Source of the DNA: UTCHB3 sp964625575
Lineage (GTDB): Bacteria > Bacteroidota > Ignavibacteria > Ignavibacteriales > Ignavibacteriaceae
NCBI GenBank assembly: GCA_964625575.1
Contig: CAZVBQ010000002.1
Coordinates: 124,001 to 188,000, forward strand
Direction of reading: 5' to 3'
Length of the DNA: 64,000 nt
This document shows, in pieces, positions 53,411 to 61,723 of the stretch. The notes beneath the pieces were generated by a model, which made no database searches, was not told where the DNA came from, and saw nothing but the letters and a program-made list of their open reading frames with translations. A program made the translations under genes and the position numbers. Position 1 is the first letter of the stretch; each line of letters opens with the position of its first letter.

Positions 53411-54256
53411 ATGAACACGCTAAAAACAGTATTCTTCATGTCGCTCCTCACCGTCCTTGTGGTTCTCGCGGGCCAGATCATCGGTGGACAGGGTGGCATG
53501 CTCATCGCGTTCGTGATAGCGGTCGCGATGAATTTCGGAAGCTACTGGTTCTCGGATAAAATAGTTCTCAAAATGTATGGCGCGCGTGAAATTTCGAGAG
53601 AAGACGCCCCTTACATCTACAACATGACAGAAAGACTTGTTCAGCGGGCACAGCTCCCCATGCCCAAACTTTACGTTATAGATGACGCGACACCAAACGC
53701 GTTTGCCACCGGAAGGAATCCTGCCAACTCCGCGGTCGCCATCACCACGGGAATATCCGGGTTGCTGACCAACGATGAACTTGAAGGAGTTATCGCGCAC
53801 GAACTTTCTCACATAAAGAACCGTGACATCCTTATCGGGTCGATAGCGTCCACATTCGCGGGTGTTATCACCATGCTCGCCAACATGGCTCAATGGGCGA
53901 TGATCTTCGGCGGAAGGGATGATGAGGATAACAGCCTTATTGGATCACTCGTGTTGATGATAGTGGCGCCGATAGCGGCAACACTTCTCCAGATGGCCAT
54001 ATCACGCTCCCGCGAGTTCAAAGCTGATGAAACAGGCGCAAGAATGTCGGGTAACCCGAACGCACTCGCGAACGCGCTCCTGAAGTTGAAGTATGGCAAC
54101 GACCGGAAGCCCGTTGATCACGCGGGTCCGGCAACGGCACACATGTTCATAGTTCACCCCCTGTCGGGTGGTGGCATTTTCAAACTCTTCTCAACCCATC
54201 CCCCAATTGAACAGAGGGTTGAAAGACTCCATCAGATAGCCGCGGGCAGAGCCTGA
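53411..54256 (+). CDS. htpX: Membrane zinc metalloprotease HtpX
   Basis: HtpX degrades misfolded inner-membrane proteins. At 281 aa it has the normal length: two N-terminal membrane helices, the zinc motif HELSHIKNRD, two more helices (about 150-200) and the third ligand in SREFKADETGARM. The start follows AAAAGAGGTAAACA. Only four bases separate it from the next gene, so they are probably co-transcribed. Confidence 0.95.
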   Translation: MNTLKTVFFMSLLTVLVVLAGQIIGGQGGMLIAFVIAVAMNFGSYWFSDKIVLKMYGAREISREDAPYIYNMTERLVQRAQLPMPKLYVIDDATPNAFATGRNPANSAVAITTGISGLLTNDELEGVIAHELSHIKNRDILIGSIASTFAGVITMLANMAQWAMIFGGRDDEDNSLIGSLVLMIVAPIAATLLQMAISRSREFKADETGARMSGNPNALANALLKLKYGNDRKPVDHAGPATAHMFIVHPLSGGGIFKLFSTHPPIEQRVERLHQIAAGRA

Positions 54257-54260
54257 TATC

Positions 54261-54824
54261 ATGAGATCAAAACTCGCTCTGGCAATTCTGTTCATCTCAT
54301 TTTTCAAGGTTAGTGGGCAAACACCCACTAACCTTCGTGTTTTTGAAGGTCTTACTGCCGATGCCTCAAAATTCATCTCTTCCAATTTTTTCACCGGTGA
54401 CAGGATCCCCGCGGTAAAACTTGAACTCCCGGGTGACTACAGGGTGCTCTACACCGCTTTCAGTACTAATCTGACAGATAACGGACTGACGGTTACAAAC
54501 GACGGCTCCGGTGCCGCCATATACCTCAAAAACGCCGCTGTAACCTACAGCAGCCCTTTCACTCAATCATTTCTCGGTAACTACTACACCGAAAGAACAG
54601 CTGTAATTTCGGGGGACATGGGCACTTCGGGCACCGCGTTCAGATTTGAAAAAATTGACACAGTCAGACTCTCGGATGTACGCGACCTCGAAAACAAGGG
54701 ACTCCCTTTCACCATGTCGGATATTCCGAAGGAACCGTTCTGGGGAGGTCTTACAAACGTTGCCATTGCGGCGGGAGCCACGGTTCTGGCTGTCATACTC
54801 TTCTTCACGGTAAGGACCAACTGA
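54261..54824 (+). CDS. Exported hypothetical protein with C-terminal membrane helix (187 aa)
   Basis: A signal peptide (residues 1-18) and a C-terminal hydrophobic segment (165-183, LTNVAIAAGATVLAVILFF) enclose a beta-rich middle region. Topology suggests a periplasmic domain held by a C-terminal anchor. It lies four bases after htpX, which suggests a link to envelope quality control. I do not recognise the family. Confidence 0.75.
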   Translation: MRSKLALAILFISFFKVSGQTPTNLRVFEGLTADASKFISSNFFTGDRIPAVKLELPGDYRVLYTAFSTNLTDNGLTVTNDGSGAAIYLKNAAVTYSSPFTQSFLGNYYTERTAVISGDMGTSGTAFRFEKIDTVRLSDVRDLENKGLPFTMSDIPKEPFWGGLTNVAIAAGATVLAVILFFTVRTN

Positions 54825-54886
54825 CAGTTTTGCCTTGATATTTTTGTAATTTTGTGTCCTGTAATCAAATTTTAACGGACACTTCC

Positions 54887-57289
54887 ATGAAATATTTAAC
54901 AAGTACCCTTTTCATTGCAGGGGTTCTGCTTTCCTCCGCTTTTTCTCAAAATTCATCAGGTTTTTTCTCACGGAACGACCTCGGCCTCGTTTCCCCGGGC
55001 GCGATGCGATATTCACTCTACGGAAACGATAATCCCGCTTTCCTCTCGGCTTTTTCCGGGAACGATCTCACTGTTTTCGGTTCCTCACCCCTTAACACGG
55101 CGGCCTATTCCCGTTGGGGTTTCATATCCGCTTCACCCTACTCAAGTTTCTACTTCAACAATCAGGAAATGAACGGCAGAAAAGTGACCGACCTGGCTAT
55201 AAACCTTGCCGCGGGCGGAAGAACATTCGGGATTGGCGGCGGATACGCCTGGTCGAACGGTGACCATGAATATTTCGGACGGGAGAAAAACCTCTGGCAA
55301 GCGGGGGCTTTCCTGAGACCCGGCAGGTACTACTCCCTCTCTGTACTGGGTGTATTCCCAAAGAACAATGACCTTCAGGAGTGGGTTTTCTCTGCCGCAG
55401 TGCGCCCCCTTGGTGATGAAAAGGTGGCAGGATTCTTCGATTATGTGCTTCAAAAAGAAAACAACCCTTCACAAAACCGGTGGGCTGCCGGTCTGGCCGT
55501 TGAACCACTGCCCGGTTTAAGGGCTGTTTTCAGATATTTCGAGAACAAAAACATGACCGTGGGTCTCGAAATTGGACTCGGCAACATGTCACTTTTCACA
55601 CAGAGCCATGTAACTGAAAAAGACGGTCTTGGCTACCAAACCTACGGTATAAGGTTCGGCGGGTACGACCGAAGCATACTGGATATTGTTTCACCCTCAA
55701 TAGTTGCAAATGCAAGATTATCCGGCGGAATGAAGTATCAGAGGTATAAGTTGTTTGACGGATCAAACACCCTGCTTGCCACACTTCAGTCGATCGAAGA
55801 TGTTAAAAACAACAAGTTTTACAAAGGGATCATCCTGAACCTTTCAGGTTGTAACATCAACCGTGAAATGCTATGGGAGATCAGGGAGCGACTGGTTGAC
55901 CTTAAAAAAAGCGGGAAAAAGGTTCTCGCCTACATTGACGGCGGAGGTTTCGATCTTTATCACCTTGCTTCAGTCGCAGACAAAATAGTGATAGATCCCG
56001 TCTCAACCATCACCCTCCCGGGATACGTAGTGAACAAAACATATCTTAAGGGAATGCTTGACAAACTCGGCATCGGCGTGGATGAGTGGCGCTTCTTCAA
56101 GTACAAATCAGCCTATGAAACACTCGCAAGAACTTCAGGAAGTGAAGCTGACAAGGAGCAACGCCAGGAACTTTTAAACGATTTTTACGAATTAGTGAAA
56201 AATGATGTGGTGGCCGCGCGTCCCTTGCTCGCGGGTTCATTCGATGATATTGTGAATAACAGGGTTATAATCGATCAGGACGATGCCGTGAAACTCGGTC
56301 TGGCTGATACCATTGCACGGTATGATGAATTAGAGAATATATTCGCATCTATGTCGGGCGGACTCTCTTTCACCACAAACCTCGCCGGGGCGGCATCATA
56401 CCGCCAGCCTGACGACAGAAGGTGGGGAGAACCTTCAAAAATTGCAGTGATCTACGCGATCGGCGCATGCGCGATGGATGAAGGAATAAATGCCAGAAAA
56501 CTGATAAATGATGTCAGATCCGCTGCCGGCAGAAGGGATGTGAAAGCCATGGTTCTAAGGGTTGACTCCCCCGGTGGTGACGGCAAGGCATCGGATTATA
56601 TCGCGGAGGCACTGCGAAAATATGCGAAAGGCAAGCCTGTAATAGTCTCACAAGGTTTAGTCGCGGCATCTGGTGGTTACTGGCTTTCTATGTACGGTGA
56701 CACTATTCTTGCCGCTCCCAACACTATTACCGGCTCGATAGGTGTTATAGGCGGCTGGTATTATGACAAAGGTTTTTCAGAATTGACTGGCCTCACCTCA
56801 GACATGGTAAAGAAAGGTGATAAAGCTGATCTCTTCGCCGGAGTGACAGTTCCACTTCTCGGAGTGACCATCCCCTCGAGAAACCTGACGGAAGACGAAA
56901 AAGCCAAAGTAAAGGAACAGTTTCTCGCTTTCTATGAAATGTTCAAGAAGAAGGTTGCCAACGGCAGAAAAATGTCGATGGAAGAGGTTGAAAAGGTGGC
57001 ACAGGGCAGGGTCTGGTCGGGGACAGACGGATTGAATAACGGACTTGTTAACGCGCTCGGCGGTCTTCATGACGCGATAAAGATCGCTGCCGTGAAAGCC
57101 GGGTTGGATGACTATGAAGTTATAGAGTACCCTGATCAGCCGCTCTTCGATCTTGGAGCGCTGCTTGGTCTCCCTTCAATTCCCTCTTTTGAGGATTCCG
57201 CTTTCATCAAGCACCTTCTGCTTCGCTTAAGGAACAACGGGCTTCCCCTCTATATGATCCCGGATGAGTACAGGGACCTTCTCGACTGA
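54887..57289 (+). CDS. sppA: S49-family signal peptide peptidase SppA with N-terminal extension (800 aa)
   Basis: SppA-type serine proteases cut remnant signal peptides in the membrane. ATG 54887 gives a signal peptide (MKYLTSTLFIAGVLLSSAFS); the GTG at 54854 would bury it. Residues about 20-270 are beta-strand-rich with alternating aromatic residues, like an outer-membrane barrel or a beta-sandwich, and are not part of a normal SppA. Two S49 domains follow. The second holds the catalytic-serine motif VAASGGYWLSMYGD and GSIGVIGG; the first has the degenerate-looking YIDGGGFDLYHLASVAD. The extension may place the enzyme at the outer membrane. Function of the extension is unknown. Confidence 0.88.
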   Translation: MKYLTSTLFIAGVLLSSAFSQNSSGFFSRNDLGLVSPGAMRYSLYGNDNPAFLSAFSGNDLTVFGSSPLNTAAYSRWGFISASPYSSFYFNNQEMNGRKVTDLAINLAAGGRTFGIGGGYAWSNGDHEYFGREKNLWQAGAFLRPGRYYSLSVLGVFPKNNDLQEWVFSAAVRPLGDEKVAGFFDYVLQKENNPSQNRWAAGLAVEPLPGLRAVFRYFENKNMTVGLEIGLGNMSLFTQSHVTEKDGLGYQTYGIRFGGYDRSILDIVSPSIVANARLSGGMKYQRYKLFDGSNTLLATLQSIEDVKNNKFYKGIILNLSGCNINREMLWEIRERLVDLKKSGKKVLAYIDGGGFDLYHLASVADKIVIDPVSTITLPGYVVNKTYLKGMLDKLGIGVDEWRFFKYKSAYETLARTSGSEADKEQRQELLNDFYELVKNDVVAARPLLAGSFDDIVNNRVIIDQDDAVKLGLADTIARYDELENIFASMSGGLSFTTNLAGAASYRQPDDRRWGEPSKIAVIYAIGACAMDEGINARKLINDVRSAAGRRDVKAMVLRVDSPGGDGKASDYIAEALRKYAKGKPVIVSQGLVAASGGYWLSMYGDTILAAPNTITGSIGVIGGWYYDKGFSELTGLTSDMVKKGDKADLFAGVTVPLLGVTIPSRNLTEDEKAKVKEQFLAFYEMFKKKVANGRKMSMEEVEKVAQGRVWSGTDGLNNGLVNALGGLHDAIKIAAVKAGLDDYEVIEYPDQPLFDLGALLGLPSIPSFEDSAFIKHLLLRLRNNGLPLYMIPDEYRDLLD

Positions 57290-57302
57290 TATTAATATTC
57301 AG

Positions 57303-57337
57303 GCATGGAAGAGACATTAATCCCTTCCATGCTTTAT
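57303..57337. terminator. Bidirectional terminator between sppA and pit
   Basis: GCATGGAAG and CTTCCATGC (57303-57311, 57324-57332) form a perfect nine-base stem between convergent genes, with AT-rich flanks on both sides. Confidence 0.8.
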
Positions 57338-57342
57338 AATTT

Positions 57343-58341
57343 TCAGGATATCTTGCTCATCACAAAGTAGACAACCATTGCAATAGCCGCGGTTACGGGA
57401 ATGGTAAGAACCCACGCCCAAAGGAGTTCGTAAGTAACCTGCCATTTAACAGCGCTCAATCTCTTCGTAATACCTGAGCCTATAATACACCCGGTGATGG
57501 TGTGAGTAGTGCTGACCGGTATGCCAAGCAAAGCTGTGCCAAACAGGGTAAGAGCTCCTGATGTTTCAGCGGTAAAACCTTCAAACGGCCTTAACTTCGT
57601 AATCTTCTGTCCCATGGTCTTTACAATCTTCCATCCTCCGGAGAGGGTTCCAAGGGCTATTGCCGCGTGACATGCCAGAACCACCCAAAGGGGAATCTCT
57701 GAATCCGGCGCGTGATACCCCGCGGTGACGAGTCCCATGTAAATAACACCCATCATTTTTTGGGCATCATTTGAGCCGTGACCAAGGCTGTACGCGGCTG
57801 ATGAGAGCAACTGAAGCTTCCTGAAAAGCTTATCCACTTTTCGGGGCGCGAAGTTACGGCAAATGTACAGAACGAGTAGCGAAAAGAAGTAAGCCGTGAT
57901 GATTCCGATCATCGGAGCAACAACAATAAAAATAATGATCGTTACAACCGAAGAAGCGTAGATGGCCGAAATTCCCCCTTTTATGATCGCCGCCCCTACA
58001 AGCCCGCCGATAAGGGTGTGCGATGAGCTCGACGGAATGCCGAACCACCATGTCAGCAGGTTCCAGATAATGGCTGCTACAAGTCCGCTCCCGATAACAG
58101 TAAGGTCAACAACACTATGCTCGATTATCCCTTTGCCGATCGTGTTCGCGACGTGGAGACCAAGTACAAGAAAAGCGACAAAATTGAAGAAGGCAGCCCA
58201 CGCTACAGCCCACCTCGGGGAGAGCACCCGTGTTGAAACAATTGTGGCAATCGAGTTGGCGGCATCGTGGAAACCGTTAATAAAGTCGAAAGCCAACGCG
58301 AGAAAAACAATAACAATCAGACCGATCAGATTGGCATCCAT
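57343..58341 (-). CDS. pit: PiT-family inorganic phosphate transporter
   Basis: A cation-coupled phosphate carrier of the inner membrane with about ten helices. Both PiT signatures are visible: GFHDAANSIATIVSTRVLSP near the N-terminus and LGHGSNDAQKMMGVIYMGL in the middle, plus GIPVSTTHTITGCIIGSG. At 332 aa the length is normal. It follows the PhoU-like gene by 13 bases and forms an operon with it. Confidence 0.95.
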   Translation of the reverse strand: MDANLIGLIVIVFLALAFDFINGFHDAANSIATIVSTRVLSPRWAVAWAAFFNFVAFLVLGLHVANTIGKGIIEHSVVDLTVIGSGLVAAIIWNLLTWWFGIPSSSSHTLIGGLVGAAIIKGGISAIYASSVVTIIIFIVVAPMIGIITAYFFSLLVLYICRNFAPRKVDKLFRKLQLLSSAAYSLGHGSNDAQKMMGVIYMGLVTAGYHAPDSEIPLWVVLACHAAIALGTLSGGWKIVKTMGQKITKLRPFEGFTAETSGALTLFGTALLGIPVSTTHTITGCIIGSGITKRLSAVKWQVTYELLWAWVLTIPVTAAIAMVVYFVMSKIS

Positions 58342-58354
58342 TAAATCACCCTGA

Positions 58355-58975
58355 TCATGAGTTTTTAATCAGGATCGACTGAATCACGTTCACGCAGGTC
58401 TGGCACTTGTCTGCTGCTTTTTCGAGTTGCTCCAGCACTTCCTTGTTCTTGATCACTTCGAGGGCATTGGCGTTCTCATCTTGAAAGAGGTGCTTGAGTG
58501 AATCCCTGTAAACTTTGTCGGCCTCAGATTCCAGTGTTCTGATCTCCTCGAGGCGACTGTAATCGTGTCCGTAGTTGTCAAGCCGTGAAAGAATATCTTT
58601 CAGAATCACGATCTGCTTGAAGATGATCTCAGACATTTCAGCCGCGCCGACCACTTTGTTCTTGATATTGAACGTGTTGATCCTGACGGTTACAGCCAGA
58701 ATGATGTCGCTGATATCGTCGATCTTTTTGAGAAGTGAGAAGATGTCTTCCCTGTCAAACGGTGTTATGAATGTTTCGTTTAGTCGCTTGATCGCGGCGT
58801 TACCGATCTCATCACACTCTTTTTCGAGCGGTTTTATTTTTTTGAATATTTCATTCTCGTAACTGTCTGATGAGAAGAACTCGAAAGCTATCTTCCCCAT
58901 CTGTTCAATAACCGCGAGCATCGCGTTAAAGTCGTTAAAGTATGAATCCTCTTTGGGTAAAAACTTCTTAAACAT
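58355..58975 (-). CDS. PhoU-like protein (DUF47 family)
   Basis: A 206-aa all-helical protein of the DUF47/YkaA type, usually encoded beside pit and thought to regulate phosphate uptake. The helical bundle contains the metal-binding pattern KKIKPLEKECDEIGNAA and LESEADKVYRDSL. It is the first gene of the two-gene operon. Direct partnership with Pit is inferred from the arrangement. Confidence 0.92.
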   Translation of the reverse strand: MFKKFLPKEDSYFNDFNAMLAVIEQMGKIAFEFFSSDSYENEIFKKIKPLEKECDEIGNAAIKRLNETFITPFDREDIFSLLKKIDDISDIILAVTVRINTFNIKNKVVGAAEMSEIIFKQIVILKDILSRLDNYGHDYSRLEEIRTLESEADKVYRDSLKHLFQDENANALEVIKNKEVLEQLEKAADKCQTCVNVIQSILIKNS

Positions 58976-59089
58976 GATAAATTTCCGTAAAAGTTGAAAT
59001 TTGCTCTGTAAACTTCGGAATAAAAGATGATTTACAGCTTACTTGAGCACCGGCTATATATTAATAAAATGTTAAGTTTAAATATTTAT

Positions 59090-59276
59090 AGTTGTTATTA
59101 TCGTGTGGATATGTTGATAACCATGTTAACATCTTAAAAAGAAAAGGGTTAAGATGTGAAGTAATCAAGACCTCACAGTTGATAAACTCACCCTTAACTT
59201 CCGGTTGCCAACATTGTGTAGATAACTCAAGGTTATCCACATTAAAATCACACGATATCAACATCAAATCCACAAG
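59090..59276. other. DnaA-box cluster downstream of dnaA
   Basis: A perfect TTATCCACA lies at 59233-59241. Related boxes are TGTTGATAA (59112-59120, reverse TTATCAACA), TGTGGATAT (59104-59112) and several one-mismatch sites up to 59276. The region is AT-rich and noncoding. With the cluster at 60699 it makes a bipartite arrangement around dnaA. dnaN, often found here, is absent. Confidence 0.6.
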
Positions 59277-60698
59277 TTATGAACACAGAAGTTCTATCTT
59301 GTTGCGGATCTCATCAACCATCTCCTTCGACCTGCTGTTGGTGTTAACCATGTTTTCAACTTCGGTGACGGCATGAATTACAGTTGAGTGATCCCTTCCC
59401 CCGAAGTGGAGACCGATCATTTTGAGTGTTGAGTTGGTCATCATCTTCGAGAGATACATGGCTATCTGGCGTGCCTCGGCTATCTCCTTTTTTCTGGTCT
59501 TGTCGCGTATCTTCTTTTCATCCACTTTCAGGTACTCACAAACAACCTTGGTAATAGCATCAATACCGATATTAACCTTTTTGGTGGTTGAAATTTCCCT
59601 GACCACCTTCTTTACCATGTCGAAGTTAATATCGCCGGGACCAAAAGAGACCTTGGCAAGAAGTTTCAGCAGCACCCCTTCGAGCTCCCTGATGTTTGAT
59701 GTAATGTGGGTGGCTACATAATCGAGCATGTCGCCTGTAAGCCGGATGTTGTAGCTGTCTGCCTTCTTGTTAAGGATAGCGAGCCTTGTTTCGAAGTCGG
59801 GCGGCTGAATGTCGGTGGTTAGCCCCCAGTTGAACCTTGAAATAAGGCGGTCGCTTATACCCGTGAGTTCATTTGGTGGCCGGTCGCTCGTCAGCACAAT
59901 TTGTTTGCCGGCCTGATGAAGCGTGTTAAATATAAAGAAAAACTCATCCAGGGTTCTTTCTTTTCCGGAGAGCCCTTGAATATCATCAATTATAAGAACG
60001 TCAAGCTTCTTGAAACGGTTTGTGAACTCCTGTTTCTTGTTGAACTGTATGGACTGAACAAAATCGAGCGTGAAACGGTCGGCGGAAATATAGTGAACCT
60101 TTTTATTACGGTTGTTCTGCACCACGGCATTGCCGATCGCGTGGATCAGGTGGGTTTTGCCGAGTCCCACCCCGCCGTAAATGAACAACGGGTTAAAGGA
60201 AGTGCCGCCGGGGTTTTCACCTATGGCGTAGGCAGCCGCGCGGGCGAGCTGATTCGACTCCCCTTTTATAAAGTTATCGAAGGTGTATTTCGTAATTATG
60301 TTGCTCTCAAAGAAGTCATCGTCTTCAACCTCGCCATCTGTTTTTACCAATGACGCGGGGTCGACCGTGATCTTGGGTGTGGGCGGTTGAACCGGCACCT
60401 CGGGCTCTTTAAGTGTTTCATTTACAACAACATATTTAATTGTACCCGTCTCGCCGAGCACATCTTTTACGCTTTTGGATATGTGGGCGTTATACCGCTC
60501 GGCTATCCATTCATAGAAGAAATTATTGGGCAATTGAATGGTCAAAGTGTCGCCCGAGAGGGTGATCGGTATTATCGGTAAGAACCAGGTGTTGAAGGTC
60601 ATTACCGGTACCTGAGGGCGTATAATTTCAAGGCATTCTCTCCATACAGTGTCAGCATCATGAATGCTGTCCTGAGCAAGAATTTGAGAATTGATCAT
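59277..60698 (-). CDS. dnaA: Chromosomal replication initiator DnaA
   Basis: DnaA binds DnaA boxes and opens the origin. At 473 aa it has all four domains: the N-terminal helicase-loading domain, a linker (about 85-130), the AAA+ domain with Walker A GGVGLGKTHLIHAIGN and Walker B VLIIDDIQ, and the DNA-binding domain with the signature FGGRDHSTVIHAV. The start follows closely spaced TTATCCACA boxes, which suits self-regulation. It points away from rpmH. Confidence 0.98.
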   Translation of the reverse strand: MINSQILAQDSIHDADTVWRECLEIIRPQVPVMTFNTWFLPIIPITLSGDTLTIQLPNNFFYEWIAERYNAHISKSVKDVLGETGTIKYVVVNETLKEPEVPVQPPTPKITVDPASLVKTDGEVEDDDFFESNIITKYTFDNFIKGESNQLARAAAYAIGENPGGTSFNPLFIYGGVGLGKTHLIHAIGNAVVQNNRNKKVHYISADRFTLDFVQSIQFNKKQEFTNRFKKLDVLIIDDIQGLSGKERTLDEFFFIFNTLHQAGKQIVLTSDRPPNELTGISDRLISRFNWGLTTDIQPPDFETRLAILNKKADSYNIRLTGDMLDYVATHITSNIRELEGVLLKLLAKVSFGPGDINFDMVKKVVREISTTKKVNIGIDAITKVVCEYLKVDEKKIRDKTRKKEIAEARQIAMYLSKMMTNSTLKMIGLHFGGRDHSTVIHAVTEVENMVNTNSRSKEMVDEIRNKIELLCS

Positions 60699-61040
60699 AA
60701 GTTATCCACAACTACAAGTGTTGATTTTTTAATGAGTTACTAATTTCTGTTAATGCAAGTGTAAAGTTATCCACAATGTGTTAACATTGTGGAAAAGCGG
60801 GTAAGTGCAGAAAATTAAACTCGTTAGAGTGTTTTTATTTAAACAGTTCAACAAGTAAGTCTGTTTATATTCCGTGAAACCCCGTGAAACTTGCGTGAAA
60901 CTTTTTCACAGTGAAAAGTTATCAACAAGTTATCCACATTTTATACCCGAAAATTACCAACGGAAAAATATGTGGTAGCGCCAATACCAAGCAAGTTAAT
61001 TTTACTTAAAAGAGACGAAGTGTAAAAAAATAAAAAAGTT
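60699..61040. other. oriC: Probable chromosomal replication origin (oriC)
   Basis: The noncoding region between dnaA and rpmH carries DnaA boxes: TTATCCACA at 60702-60710, 60767-60775 and 60930-60938, TTATCAACA at 60919-60927, and a reverse box TGTGGAAAA at 60788-60796. It also has long A/T-rich stretches fit for unwinding and lies in the classical rpmH-dnaA position. Confidence 0.85.
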
Positions 61041-61069
61041 GTTTAATTTTCTAAAAAGTCGTAAATTTG
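61039..61069 (+). promoter_or_regulatory. Bacteroidota-type promoter of rpmH
   Basis: TTG at 61039-61041 and TAAATTTG at 61062-61069 are 20 bases apart, an exact fit to the -33 TTG / -7 TAnnTTTG pattern. The start codon of rpmH is 29 bases further. Confidence 0.8.
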
Positions 61070-61097
61070 CAGTCTTTAATGAAAAGGAGTTTTTGGA

Positions 61098-61250
61098 ATG
61101 AAAAGGACTTTCCAGCCAAGCAACAGAAAAAGAAGAAACAAACACGGTTTCAGAGAAAGAATGAGCAGCGTCGGCGGCAGAAAAGTGCTCGCGGCACGCC
61201 GTAAAAAAGGAAGACACAAACTTACAGTTAGCGACGAGTCAAGATTTTGA
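61098..61250 (+). CDS. rpmH: 50S ribosomal protein L34
   Basis: A 50-aa basic protein with the family sequence MKRTFQPSNRKRRNKHGF and SVGGRKVLAARRKKGRHKL. It has a strong AAGGAG ribosome-binding site. Its stop overlaps the first codon of rnpA (TTG 61247), so the two are coupled, as is usual next to the origin. Confidence 0.98.
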   Translation: MKRTFQPSNRKRRNKHGFRERMSSVGGRKVLAARRKKGRHKLTVSDESRF

Positions 61251-61648
61251 GAAAACTTTCTCTTAACAAAAGAGAAAGAATAAAAGGAAGTACTTCCTTT
61301 GAAAAAATCTACAACTCGGGCTCAAAGACAGTCTCTTCCGACAGGAGAGTAAGGGCGATATATAAAGTTGAATTCCCCGTCGAACGGCCGTTCGTTAAAC
61401 TGGGGGTCGCTGTATCTAAAAAAGCCGGTAACGCCTGCTTTAGAAACAGGATCAAAAGGCTCCTCCGGGAATCTTACAGGTTGAACAAACCGGAATTGAC
61501 AGACAACCTGGGGCTTTATATATTGCTCTCTCCTTACTCTTTTCTCGACAGGAACAGAAAGTACAGGCTCTCTTATTTTTCAGACAGTGTTATCGATATC
61601 CTTAACAAGATCAGATCAGGCATCAATGCCGGTGATCCGGGTGCTTAA
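61247..61648 (+). CDS. rnpA: Ribonuclease P protein component
   Basis: The protein subunit of RNase P, which trims the 5' ends of tRNA precursors. At 133 aa, it shows LSLNKRERIKGSTSFEKIY and the RNA-binding signature AGNACFRNRIKRLLRESYRL. The start is TTG 61247, overlapping the rpmH stop by three bases. Neither a yidD gene nor space for it exists before yidC. Confidence 0.96.
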   Translation: MRKLSLNKRERIKGSTSFEKIYNSGSKTVSSDRRVRAIYKVEFPVERPFVKLGVAVSKKAGNACFRNRIKRLLRESYRLNKPELTDNLGLYILLSPYSFLDRNRKYRLSYFSDSVIDILNKIRSGINAGDPGA

Positions 61649-61723
61649 TCCCGTCCCGGAAAATTTTTTGCTCCCACCCGACTCGCATTACTTATCAGTG
61701 AACAATAATTATCAGGAAATTTA

